Positions 54,615 to 63,247 of a stretch of DNA of 64,000 nt are shown here, piece after piece. The notes beneath the pieces are model-generated. The model was not told where the DNA came from. It saw nothing but the letters and a program-made list of their open reading frames with translations, and made no database searches. Made by a program: the position numbers and the translations under genes. Every line of letters begins with the position of its first letter. The stretch's first letter is position 1. This stretch comes from Promethearchaeota archaeon (GTDB lineage: Archaea; Asgardarchaeota; Lokiarchaeia; Helarchaeales; RDOG01): contig RDOG01000020.1 of assembly GCA_011365055.1 (NCBI GenBank), forward strand, positions 1-64,000. The letters run 5' to 3'.

Positions 54615-54878
54615 TTACTTGTTCATTGCATCGTATGATTTTTTAAGGGCTGCAATTTTTTCTTTCATTTCATCAACTTGAGCTTCCAAGTAATATCTAC
54701 CAAATTCAGTAATGTCTTCTGGAAAGTTTTCCATTTCTTTTAGTTTGTCCGTGTAATAATCTATCCAACCTTTTACTAATTCTGCGGTTATTTCATTTTC
54801 AGGTTTATATGCAAATATTTTTGCATCATTCCAGAGTGCTTGTAATTCCGGATGTTCTTCTAAATTCATCATGTCCAT
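54615..54878 (-). CDS. Small acidic helical protein, unknown
   Basis: An 87-residue, mostly helical acidic protein with three aromatic-rich turns (LWNDAKIFAYKPENEI, WIDYYTDKL, FGRYYLEAQVDEMKEKI). It has no cysteine, signal peptide or membrane helix. AGGT lies 7 nt before the ATG at 54878; a second ATG is three codons in. I recognise no family. It stands alone between the leuA upstream gap and the CBS-domain gene. Confidence 0.6.
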   Translation of the reverse strand: MDMMNLEEHPELQALWNDAKIFAYKPENEITAELVKGWIDYYTDKLKEMENFPEDITEFGRYYLEAQVDEMKEKIAALKKSYDAMNK

Positions 54879-55125
54879 TTATCATACCTCCAATTTTTTT
54901 TCAGGTTTTTTATTTTTATTAAATTTATTTTCTTTCATTTTTGTTCTATGATATATATTCTCGTGGAAAAATAAAAAAAAATTGAGAAGAAAAAAGGTAG
55001 TCATTTAGACTATTTTTTTTGACTAAAAAGAATTCTATCTAAAAAATTTCAGAATCTAATTAAGTTTTTATAAAATTTGGTTAAGAATTTTCTAAATTAA
55101 AATTAAAAAAAATTTATAGAAAAAT

Positions 55126-55683
55126 TTACTGCCAAACTACAACTAAATCGAAAGTTCCATCTTTTTCGTTAATTACCAAATCATATGAACGATCTTTATT
55201 AGTCCAATCATCGATCATTAAATCTTTTAACGTACAACATCCTACTAGTTTTCCTTTTTTGGTTACTGCAACAAATTCTGAATCAAATTCATCCATTTGC
55301 TCGAAAACTTCAGATATACTTTCCCCTTCTTCAACGATTGGTACATTACTCATTATTTCTTCGACTTTTGCTGAAAGCGCTGTTTCAGAAGCTATACCCT
55401 TAACGACATCTAAAGCGCTTACACTTCCTAATGGTTCATTTGCATCATCTACTAAAATAACATTTTCAACTCCTTTTTCTGCCATGATTTTTGAAATAGT
55501 TACAATATTGTCATCAAGTCTGGCGGTGGCAAATTCATCATATATATCTAAAGCAGATACTGGAAGTATTTTTCCTGCTTTCTTCGAAGCTTTTGATGGA
55601 GTTTGTTTTGCTTTTGGTTCCTTGCTTGCTTTTTTAGTTGTTTTAGATTTAGTTACTTTCTTCGTCTTTTTAACCTTTGGCAT
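55126..55683 (-). CDS. CBS-pair protein with lysine-rich N-terminal tail
   Basis: A 185-residue protein. Residues 1-40 are almost entirely Lys, Thr, Ser, Ala and Pro (MPKVKKTKKVTKSKTTKKAS...), like a histone-tail or DNA/RNA-binding extension. Residues about 42-160 form a CBS pair (SALDIYDEFATARLDDNIVTI, VEEIMSNVPIVEEGESISEVFEQM), which usually binds adenosine nucleotides. The last 20 residues complete the fold. Nucleotide-controlled binding to nucleic acid is possible but inference. It is divergent from ilvD, 108 nt from its start. Confidence 0.8.
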   Translation of the reverse strand: MPKVKKTKKVTKSKTTKKASKEPKAKQTPSKASKKAGKILPVSALDIYDEFATARLDDNIVTISKIMAEKGVENVILVDDANEPLGSVSALDVVKGIASETALSAKVEEIMSNVPIVEEGESISEVFEQMDEFDSEFVAVTKKGKLVGCCTLKDLMIDDWTNKDRSYDLVINEKDGTFDLVVVWQ

Positions 55684-55791
55684 ATTTAATCGCCTTAAAA
55701 TTAGTAATTATTATATTTTTTATAAGTGTTGTATAAGTTATAAAAAGCTACTTATTATATGATAATTTAGAAATATTGGGGTTTGATAGGT

Positions 55792-57468
55792 TTGAGCACG
55801 AATTTGAAGGATTTGAAAAAAAGGAGCAAAAATGTTTTCGAAATTATAAGACAAACACCATTTTATTTTTTTCCAATAGGAATAATGAATGCTTTAGGTT
55901 TTTCTGAAAGAGAAATTAATAATAAACCGTTAATTGGAATTGTAAATACTTATAATGAAATTAATCCAGGGCATGCACATTTACTTAGGTTAGGAGATGC
56001 TGTTAAACAGGGAATAATAGAAGCAGGAGGCATTCCACTTCAATTTTTTACTATCGCGCCCTGTGATGGTTTTGCTAATGGGCATGAAGGTATGCGACAT
56101 ATCCTCCCACAGAGAGATATCATTGCAGACTCAATAGAAGCCATGATAGAAGCACATCAATTAGATGGTATGGTCACGTTATCTAGCTGCGATAAAATCA
56201 ATCCAGGAATATTAATGGCAGCTGCAAGACTGGATATTCCAACAATTTGTGTTCCAGGAGGTCCTAACATGTTTGAAATAGAATTAGGACCTTCAACAGA
56301 ATACAAAGGAGTAGAAAATAGATTTTATGATGATATTAGTTATAAAATGAAATGCGTACAATGCTCTACTTTGGGAGCTTGTTCATTAATGGGAACAGCA
56401 AATACAACACAATGTATTATGGAAGGTTTTGGGATGACTCTACCAAATGCAGCAACTATTCCAGCTGTTCATTCAATGAAATACCATATTGCAAAAGAGT
56501 CGGGGAAAAAAATTATTGAACTATTAAAAGAAGACATCACACCTTCTAAGATAATGACTAAAGAATCTTTAGAAAATGTTGTAATGTTAGATGTTGCCAT
56601 TGGTGGATCTACTAATTCAACTTTGCATATTCCAGCTATCGCTTCTGAAATGGGAATTGATTTAGATTTAGAAATATTTAATGAGTATAGTAAAAAAATT
56701 CCAACGATTGTTAATGTCTCCCCATCTGGGGCATATTCAATTGTTGATTTATATAGAGCAGGTGGAATTCCAGCAGTCATGACTCGCTTAAGAGAGTTTC
56801 TTCATTTAGATTGTATGACTGTATCGGGAAAGACGATTAAAAGGCTTATAAAAAAGGTAACTGTTACTGATGAGAACATTATTAGAACACTAAACAATCC
56901 AATTTATCCAGAGGGCGGAACCGTAATTCTAAAAGGAAATTTAGCTCCAGAATGTTCTGTAGTAAAGCAGTCGGCTGTAAGTGATCAGAAAATGCTTAAA
57001 TTTGAAGGTCCAGCTAGGGTATTTGAATCTGAACGTGATTGTATTAATGCTTTAGTTGCAAAAAAAGTTGAAAATGGTTGCGTGGTCGTTGTTAGATATG
57101 AAGGCCCAAAAGGTGCACCAGGAATGCCAGAATTATTAGCAGCGACAGCAACGCTACAAGTATTACACGATTTGAATGATATTGCATTAATCACGGATGG
57201 TAGATTTTCAGGTGCTACGCAAGGACCATGTATTGGACATGTTTGTCCAGAAGCATATGTTGGAGGCCCAATCGCCATAGTTAAGGATGATGACCTAATT
57301 AAAATTGATATCCCAAATAGAAATCTTAATATTGATTTATCTAAAGAAGAAATTCAAAATCGATTGAAAAATTGGAAACGCGTTGAACGAGAAGTTAAAA
57401 GTAAAACTTTATTAAAATATAGAGCTTTAGTAACTTCTGCTGCAAAAGGCGCAATATTACAATATTAA
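55792..57468 (+). CDS. ilvD: Dihydroxy-acid dehydratase
   Basis: A 558-residue Fe-S dehydratase converting 2,3-dihydroxy-acids to 2-keto acids in isoleucine and valine synthesis. Cluster cysteines lie in PCDGFANGHEGM, SSCDKINPG and STLGACSLMGTANT. The conserved GGSTNSTLHIPAIASE and the C-terminal TDGRFSGATQGPCIGHVCPEA are present. TTG at 55792 is preferred over the TTG at 55783 because GGGGT lies 9 nt upstream. It is outside the leuA unit but in the same neighbourhood. Confidence 0.95.
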   Translation: MSTNLKDLKKRSKNVFEIIRQTPFYFFPIGIMNALGFSEREINNKPLIGIVNTYNEINPGHAHLLRLGDAVKQGIIEAGGIPLQFFTIAPCDGFANGHEGMRHILPQRDIIADSIEAMIEAHQLDGMVTLSSCDKINPGILMAAARLDIPTICVPGGPNMFEIELGPSTEYKGVENRFYDDISYKMKCVQCSTLGACSLMGTANTTQCIMEGFGMTLPNAATIPAVHSMKYHIAKESGKKIIELLKEDITPSKIMTKESLENVVMLDVAIGGSTNSTLHIPAIASEMGIDLDLEIFNEYSKKIPTIVNVSPSGAYSIVDLYRAGGIPAVMTRLREFLHLDCMTVSGKTIKRLIKKVTVTDENIIRTLNNPIYPEGGTVILKGNLAPECSVVKQSAVSDQKMLKFEGPARVFESERDCINALVAKKVENGCVVVVRYEGPKGAPGMPELLAATATLQVLHDLNDIALITDGRFSGATQGPCIGHVCPEAYVGGPIAIVKDDDLIKIDIPNRNLNIDLSKEEIQNRLKNWKRVEREVKSKTLLKYRALVTSAAKGAILQY

Positions 57469-57576
57469 TTTTCCTTTTATTAAACCATTTTTTTGACTAC
57501 TTGAGATCACAAGCATAATTTTCAATAATTTTCAATTAATTGTCTTATGATAGAAAACACGAAATGATGATTAAAA

Positions 57577-59139
57577 ATGGCGAAACCGAAAGTATTTCTT
57601 CCTGGTGCTAGTGGCTCAATGGGCCATGCAGCATTTAAAATTTTATGGAAAATTAGAAATGAATATGATATAGTACTCCTTCAAAGACCATCACAAAAGA
57701 ATAAGGAATTATTTGAGCCATACGAACGGGAGGTGGGAATTGAACCAATTCCTAAAAGAGGAATCGTTGAGAGTGAAGATAAAAGCTTTAAAATTGTCTG
57801 GGGAGACGCAACTAATTATGATGATGTTCGAGAAGCTTGCAGGGGCATTGATTGGTGCCTTTGTCCCATGGCTTTTATATCTCCAGAAGCGGATAGAAAT
57901 CCCGAAATGGCTAAAGCGGTCAATACAGATGCAATCAAGCATATTATTAAGGCAATTGGAGAAGAACCTGACGGAAATGAGCGAATACGGTTTGTCTATA
58001 CCGGAACTGTTGCAGCAACTGGTGATCGGTTACCTCCAATTCATGTTGGAAGAATAGGTGATCCCATGAAACCTAGCGTTTTTGATTTTTATGCGACCAC
58101 TAAAATACGAGGAGAACGCGCAGTTTGTGAATCAAATATAAAACATTGGGCATCACTTCGACAGACCTTTATTATGATTCCTGACGTGATGTCCCTTGAA
58201 GATCCAATCATGTTCCATCAACCTATAAATTCTTACATGGAAAATAATACAAATGATGATGCAGGACAAGGATTAATTAATTGTCTTAAAGTTCCTGATG
58301 ACTCCTCATTCTGGAGAAAGTGTTATAACATGGGTGGAGGTCCATCTTGTCGAGTTATTTTCTTAGATTTTATGAATATTGCTTATAAAATGTTAGGAAT
58401 GGATTACAGAAAGGTCATGGAACGGAGATGGTTCGGTTTACGTAATTTTCACATGCAATTTTATGAAGATTCTCACATTCTTAATGAATACATACATAAT
58501 TGGAATGAATCGATGGAGGATTATAAGAAAAAAATGAAAGATGGCTTGTCGACAGGTTTTAAAATAGTGGCAAAGATGAATAAATTTCCTCCATTCAGAA
58601 GTCTCGTTCAATGGGCAACAAAGAAAAGATTGAAGAAGCTTGCAGAACGCAAAGATGGCACGTTAGGGTGGTATAATAATAAAATGGACATGCGAATTTC
58701 AGCTTTTTATGGATCTTATGAGAAAATGGATAGCATCCCCGATTGGGATGTAGATATGCCCGAAATGAGTCATGATGCTGAATACATCCGCTTAGATCAT
58801 GGATATGATGAATCAAAAGAGACACTAGATCTTACAGATTTACAAGGAGCAGCGAAATTTAGGGGAGGAGAAGTTGTTTCGAAGGATTGGGATGGTGATT
58901 GGTATTCATCATTGAAATGGAAGTGTGCTTTTGGTCATAAATTTGATGCCAAAGTATATACAATACTTGGTGCAGGTATTTGGTGTCCAGAATGTTTGGC
59001 ACCACCTTGGAGATACGATGAAATTGCAAAGAAAAATCCTTTTTTTGCTCAAGTTTGGTATCCAAATCATGACAAAGATGAAAATAATTTTTATCCAGAA
59101 GATTGTTACAAAGACATTGAAGGATTAGCAGATAAATAA
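57577..59139 (+). CDS. Extended SDR (epimerase-like) with C-terminal zinc-ribbon tail
   Basis: A 520-residue protein. Residues 1-300 form an NAD(P)-dependent extended SDR: dinucleotide motif GASGSMG (from residue 10), the Ser/Thr region FVYTGTVAATG, and a YATTK active-site motif. The next 150 residues are unusual, Lys/Trp rich and without a known domain. The end carries WKCAFGHKFDAK followed by WCPECLAP, two cysteine pairs that look like a zinc ribbon. Substrate unknown; nucleotide-sugar epimerases, dehydratases and steroid-type dehydrogenases share this fold. The added zinc-ribbon is not usual for SDRs. The gene stands alone after ilvD. Confidence 0.75.
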   Translation: MAKPKVFLPGASGSMGHAAFKILWKIRNEYDIVLLQRPSQKNKELFEPYEREVGIEPIPKRGIVESEDKSFKIVWGDATNYDDVREACRGIDWCLCPMAFISPEADRNPEMAKAVNTDAIKHIIKAIGEEPDGNERIRFVYTGTVAATGDRLPPIHVGRIGDPMKPSVFDFYATTKIRGERAVCESNIKHWASLRQTFIMIPDVMSLEDPIMFHQPINSYMENNTNDDAGQGLINCLKVPDDSSFWRKCYNMGGGPSCRVIFLDFMNIAYKMLGMDYRKVMERRWFGLRNFHMQFYEDSHILNEYIHNWNESMEDYKKKMKDGLSTGFKIVAKMNKFPPFRSLVQWATKKRLKKLAERKDGTLGWYNNKMDMRISAFYGSYEKMDSIPDWDVDMPEMSHDAEYIRLDHGYDESKETLDLTDLQGAAKFRGGEVVSKDWDGDWYSSLKWKCAFGHKFDAKVYTILGAGIWCPECLAPPWRYDEIAKKNPFFAQVWYPNHDKDENNFYPEDCYKDIEGLADK

Positions 59140-59275
59140 TTTTAAAAAAAAAATTATTTTTTTTATCGGTTTATTTTCCAAAAATTGTGATTATATTAAT
59201 CCGACATTATTTCTAAACACATAAATTTTAACTCAATCATTATTTATTCACCAGACTTTTTCATTCGGTGATTAA

Positions 59276-59956
59276 ATGACAAATATAGGTGGTACTTTAA
59301 AGGAATTATTTGGTGGCAAAAAATCAAAAATTACTGTCATAATAGCAATTATCTTTTTTGTACTAGGACCAATTCTTGGATTTACACTTGCTAAAATCCC
59401 AATGCAGGTTGTAACTGGAAAAGTAGTTGAAGGAGGAAGCTTATCTAATGTCACGCTAGCATATGCATTTCCATTTAATGTTCAATACGAACAATCATGT
59501 ATAATTGAATTTACAGCACGTTATAATGGCACGCCAATTCGGTTGATTATCGTTGGACAAGGTGCCTATAATACAGGAGTAGAAAACGGCCTAAGTCCCG
59601 ATAACATTGCGTGGAGAAATTTTATGGTAAGTACTTTTTCCAGAGCTGTTACACCAGGATCTTCCTATTCTATTGAATCAAGTGTAGTTTGTACAGGTGA
59701 TGATACGTTCTATATAGAATTTATGGGAGATGGCACCATAACAGGGACAGATCGCATCTGGTCAGAACCAGGTTCATATGTAATAATAGTTTATGTAAGT
59801 GCTGGAACAGATGCGGGAGTTTTTGACTTAAAGGTTTATTTAGAAGGACCAGGCGAGATTATTAATAATATATTTATAATAATCGGTTTATGCTTAATCT
59901 TAAGTCTATTGGGAGTAGTAGCTGCAATCTTAATTAAGAGGTTCTTGGAGGTGTAA
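59276..59956 (+). CDS. Membrane-anchored protein with extracytoplasmic domain, unknown
   Basis: A 226-residue protein with an N-terminal helix (about residues 19-42), a beta-rich probably extracytoplasmic domain (ITFTARYNGTPIRLIIVGQG-like phrases, two cysteines), and a C-terminal helix (about 197-220). GGTGAT precedes the ATG by 3 nt. It is followed only 2 nt later by another membrane protein gene, with GGAGGTG spanning its stop codon region as the ribosome site for that gene; the two are likely to work together. No family was recognised. Confidence 0.65.
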   Translation: MTNIGGTLKELFGGKKSKITVIIAIIFFVLGPILGFTLAKIPMQVVTGKVVEGGSLSNVTLAYAFPFNVQYEQSCIIEFTARYNGTPIRLIIVGQGAYNTGVENGLSPDNIAWRNFMVSTFSRAVTPGSSYSIESSVVCTGDDTFYIEFMGDGTITGTDRIWSEPGSYVIIVYVSAGTDAGVFDLKVYLEGPGEIINNIFIIIGLCLILSLLGVVAAILIKRFLEV

Positions 59957-59958
59957 TA

Positions 59959-60465
59959 ATGGGAATGGAAGACACAAGCATTAAAAAAAGTGATCTTAGT
60001 AAGAGTAAGAAAGATAATTTCTATGATGGATTATTAAAGATGGATAAAGAAAGAGCAACAAAATTCATTGTCAAAGGATTAATTATTGCAATCATTTTTG
60101 GGACAATAATGTTAATAAGTGCCTCAATAGCTGCTGGATCCGGAGATTTTTCAAATTTAGCGACAGAATATAACGAACAAATGTATTGGAATGGAGCATA
60201 TGGTTATCAGACTTTTCTACAGAAATCACATGAAATAAATTTTGTCAGACTTTGGATGATATATCAGCAATTTATAGTTGTAAATATTTCACGCTTAGGG
60301 GTAAATATTGGATTAGTTATAATTACGTTAGGTTTTATAGGCTTTGCGACTAACGATAATTTGGATTCAAGAACTCGTTTAGCAGCATTAATTATTGCAG
60401 GTGTTGTATTGAGTATCGTGATGTTCACGTCATTCTTCACTCAAATCAATGTAACCTTAAATTAA
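59959..60465 (+). CDS. Small membrane protein, unknown
   Basis: A 168-residue protein with a charged N-terminal tail of about 38 residues and three transmembrane segments (about 40-60, 100-125, 137-160). The hydrophilic loop after the first helix is aromatic rich (NEQMYWNGAYGYQTFLQ). GGAGGTG lies about 6 nt before the ATG, inside the previous gene's end, so the pair is translationally linked. Not recognised. Confidence 0.65.
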   Translation: MGMEDTSIKKSDLSKSKKDNFYDGLLKMDKERATKFIVKGLIIAIIFGTIMLISASIAAGSGDFSNLATEYNEQMYWNGAYGYQTFLQKSHEINFVRLWMIYQQFIVVNISRLGVNIGLVIITLGFIGFATNDNLDSRTRLAALIIAGVVLSIVMFTSFFTQINVTLN

Positions 60466-60540
60466 TTCTTTCTTTTTTTTGTTTGATATTTATTAATAAC
60501 TTTTTAAGCCCAATTTAGTAATTGGTCAGATATCATCCAA

Positions 60541-61563
60541 TTAAGAAGGTTTGATTGCCTTAAAAGAATAAAAAACCTCATCATAAATTAATTTTAAACC
60601 ATTTGATTCAAACCAATCATATAATAATTCTATTTTCGGAAATCCTTGTGAACCCAACAAACGAAGGAAAAGGTCTATTTGATAAATTCGAGATGATAAA
60701 TTTGATTCCACTCCAAAAAGCATTCCTCCAGGTTTTAAAGACTCTTTTAACTCCTTTATGAGTTTATACGTGTCTTCAGGCCAATGAATTACCTGACTTA
60801 GAAAAATTGCGTCATAATAATTCTTTTTTGGATTTGTATCTTTCAAGCTAAAGAATTCTAAAGGATAATCCAATGCCACGTCATCTTCTGCAATTTCTAG
60901 TAATCCAATAGATACATCACACCCATCAAGAGTAAAGTCCATATTACAATTTTTTTTGAAGAAATCATAAAGCTGTCTGGTACCTTCTCCCGAACCGCAT
61001 CCATAATCTAAAATCCGAATAGGAGGAGCTCGATTTTTTGTAAAATCAGGAATACGGGCGAAGTTGAGAGCTTTAGAGCGCTGAAGCGTGTAAAAATCTC
61101 CTTTCAGAGCTATTTCCCATTGCACGCGTAGTTCTCCTGCGTCAAATTCTGATATAGGAATTCCTTTTAGTCTATCACCAAGTGCTTTCTTTATTGTTGG
61201 AACAAAACTATGAAAAGATTCTTTAACTTCTTTTGCTAACTTCTTTTCAACCTCATCTATGTGATCCTTTGGGATTCTTTTTAAAACTTGTATATTATCT
61301 TGTATTATTCTGATATAACCTTCAGATTCCAAAATTCGTAACAACTCTATTAATAGGTTATCATTTACATATCCTTGGGAATTTGCTAAATCTTTAATAG
61401 ATAGAGTTTTTTTTTGCTCCAATAAAGGATTAAGCATATCTGCAAAGTGTTCTGCAACTACCGCATTCATATAAATGCGAGTGCTTTTTAAATTACTTAA
61501 TAACGTCTTAAAAAGTAAAGGATGTCGTAATAAATTCTTTAATAAAGTCAATCTTCTGCCCAA
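60541..61563 (-). CDS. Class I methyltransferase with winged-helix N-terminus
   Basis: A 340-residue protein. The N-terminal 100 residues look like a winged-helix dimerisation region (LNPLLEQKKTLSIKDLANSQGYV, LLIELLRILESEGYI), as in O-methyltransferases. The SAM domain has motif I ILDYGCGSGEGTRQLYDF and motif IV-like FFLSQVIHW. The TTG start follows GGTGGAATGA, 5-6 nt apart. The acceptor is unknown. It lies 10 nt after the putative longin-like gene on the same strand, so the two form an operon. Confidence 0.78.
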   Translation of the reverse strand: MGRRLTLLKNLLRHPLLFKTLLSNLKSTRIYMNAVVAEHFADMLNPLLEQKKTLSIKDLANSQGYVNDNLLIELLRILESEGYIRIIQDNIQVLKRIPKDHIDEVEKKLAKEVKESFHSFVPTIKKALGDRLKGIPISEFDAGELRVQWEIALKGDFYTLQRSKALNFARIPDFTKNRAPPIRILDYGCGSGEGTRQLYDFFKKNCNMDFTLDGCDVSIGLLEIAEDDVALDYPLEFFSLKDTNPKKNYYDAIFLSQVIHWPEDTYKLIKELKESLKPGGMLFGVESNLSSRIYQIDLFLRLLGSQGFPKIELLYDWFESNGLKLIYDEVFYSFKAIKPS

Positions 61564-61573
61564 TCATTCCACC

Positions 61574-62449
61574 TCAAATATTTACTAAATTGATCAATTC
61601 ACGTAGCTTTATTTTTCTCAATTCTTCGATCAAATCAAATGCATCTTTTCTAGATGCTAAAATTTTTAATAATGGTTGTCGAACTTCTTTCTCAACGTTT
61701 TTAACTGTATTTTTATCAACATAATTCTGTATATATTTCTTAAAAGTGGGAGCTAATTCATATCCCTCTTGTAAATGTTCTGAACAAAATTTCAATGTTT
61801 TAATCATTCTTTTCATTTTATCTGAAGGAATTCTAATATCAAATGCAGCGATCAAACCACCATAAGGCGTTTTGTATATAAAAAAGGATTTTTTATCCTT
61901 AACAATTTGAAATTCAGGTTCAATAGTTGCTTGCGCCATCTGAAGTAATGATGAAACTTCAAAATCTTCCAAGAATCTTTTATAATAAATGCGTTTATTT
62001 TTATCATATATGAATAGACCTATTAATAAATTTTCTTCAAATTTAAAATCGATCGGACTCTCTTTCCATTCTAAATCCTTCAATAAATTCTCAATTATTT
62101 TATTAAAAGGCAAGAAAACTTCTGTTTCAAAGGTCCAAGTGGCAAGATCAAATGTTGATTCAAATGTTTCACCTATCTTTTGAGCCTTATTTCTCCATTC
62201 TTCCTCTAAATCTTCTGGATCGAGTATCAATCCACAAGTTACTTGTTGTGATGCAGAAAGTAAGATTTTGTTTTTCATAGCATTAAAAGTTGTTAATTGT
62301 CCAATTTTTAATTCTCCAGCAAGTTCTTGCATCGCTGTTAACATCCCACTTATTAACGTTGATTCCATTTCCGTAAATTCTTTTGAAATATCTTTCTGAT
62401 ATAATAATACGCCTGTAGAACGTTGAATGATGAGTATTTGATGCAACAT
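61574..62449 (-). CDS. Possible longin-like domain protein
   Basis: A 291-residue protein. The N-terminal 90 residues (MLHQILIIQRSTGVLLYQKDI, ESTLISGMLTAMQELAGEL, LILDPEDLEE) have the strand-strand-helix pattern seen in Asgard longin/roadblock-type proteins. A second similar half follows (NLLIGLFIYDKNKRIYYKRFL, SLLQMAQATIEPEF, GGLIAAFDIRI). No motif is decisive, so the call rests on overall pattern. The last 60 residues are helical. The methyltransferase gene is 10 nt downstream; a regulatory partnership is possible. Confidence 0.45.
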   Translation of the reverse strand: MLHQILIIQRSTGVLLYQKDISKEFTEMESTLISGMLTAMQELAGELKIGQLTTFNAMKNKILLSASQQVTCGLILDPEDLEEEWRNKAQKIGETFESTFDLATWTFETEVFLPFNKIIENLLKDLEWKESPIDFKFEENLLIGLFIYDKNKRIYYKRFLEDFEVSSLLQMAQATIEPEFQIVKDKKSFFIYKTPYGGLIAAFDIRIPSDKMKRMIKTLKFCSEHLQEGYELAPTFKKYIQNYVDKNTVKNVEKEVRQPLLKILASRKDAFDLIEELRKIKLRELINLVNI

Positions 62450-62667
62450 TTAAATTCTAAACCCTTTTTCCTGATTATTTTAACTTATTTTTTGGATATA
62501 AAATAATAAACTGAATTATATTGATTATTATAATAAATATAAATTCATTCATTAAGTTGAAGTAATATTGAAAAAGGCTTAACTATAATTAAATAACTTA
62601 CAATGCTTTTTAAAAAAAATATATTGAAATCCGAGTTTATTATAAGACATCAAAAAAGGTGCATTAA

Positions 62668-63138
62668 ATGAATAAACCTATAGTTATTTATTTTTCTAGA
62701 ACTGGAAATACAAAAAAAGTTGCAGAAATCATAGCAAGTACTTTATCTTGTGAACAGAAACCAATTATTCCTTTAAAATCCTACAAGGGATTTATTGGAT
62801 GGTGGCGAGCAGGTTTTCAAGCTGTTAGAGAAAAACTTCCAGCAATAGAACCAATCAATATTGATTTTAAAGAATATGATCTAGTAATTATAGGAACGCC
62901 TGTTTGGGCAAGTAAAATGTCTAGTCCCGTTCGTACTTTTTTAACTGAAAATTTGAATAATTTTAAAAATGTTGCCTTTTTCAATACAAGTGGGGGGGAA
63001 GAACAAGAAAACGTGCTTTTAGATATGAGTAAATTAATTCATGTTGAACCAAAGGCCATTTTAGATTTATGGGAAAAAGATGTAAAAAAAGGTAATATAA
63101 ATAAAAAAATAGAAGAATTTACTGAGGGACTACAATAA
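62668..63138 (+). CDS. Flavodoxin
   Basis: A 156-residue flavodoxin-like electron carrier. The N-terminal FMN phosphate loop is FSRTGNTKKVAE, and the later GTPVWASKMSSPVRTFL and FNTSGGEEQENV segments are flavin-contact regions of the long-flavodoxin family. It has no signal peptide. It could exchange electrons with ferredoxin-dependent enzymes such as the AOR, which is inference. AGGTGC precedes the ATG. Confidence 0.85.
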   Translation: MNKPIVIYFSRTGNTKKVAEIIASTLSCEQKPIIPLKSYKGFIGWWRAGFQAVREKLPAIEPINIDFKEYDLVIIGTPVWASKMSSPVRTFLTENLNNFKNVAFFNTSGGEEQENVLLDMSKLIHVEPKAILDLWEKDVKKGNINKKIEEFTEGLQ

Positions 63139-63247
63139 AATTTGGGAAATGTAATGATTTACTTAAATTGATATTAAAAGGAATATGGTGTAATAATAAG
63201 CAATTAAGCTATTTAATTTCGATATAAAAAAATAGAATGTTTAAGTT

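Noticed and set aside
54615..54878. Possible third member of the 18124/43638 small family
   Set aside because: The helical pattern is similar, but the TV-x-D and HE-x-A-x-x-KF positions are not matched, so it was kept separate.
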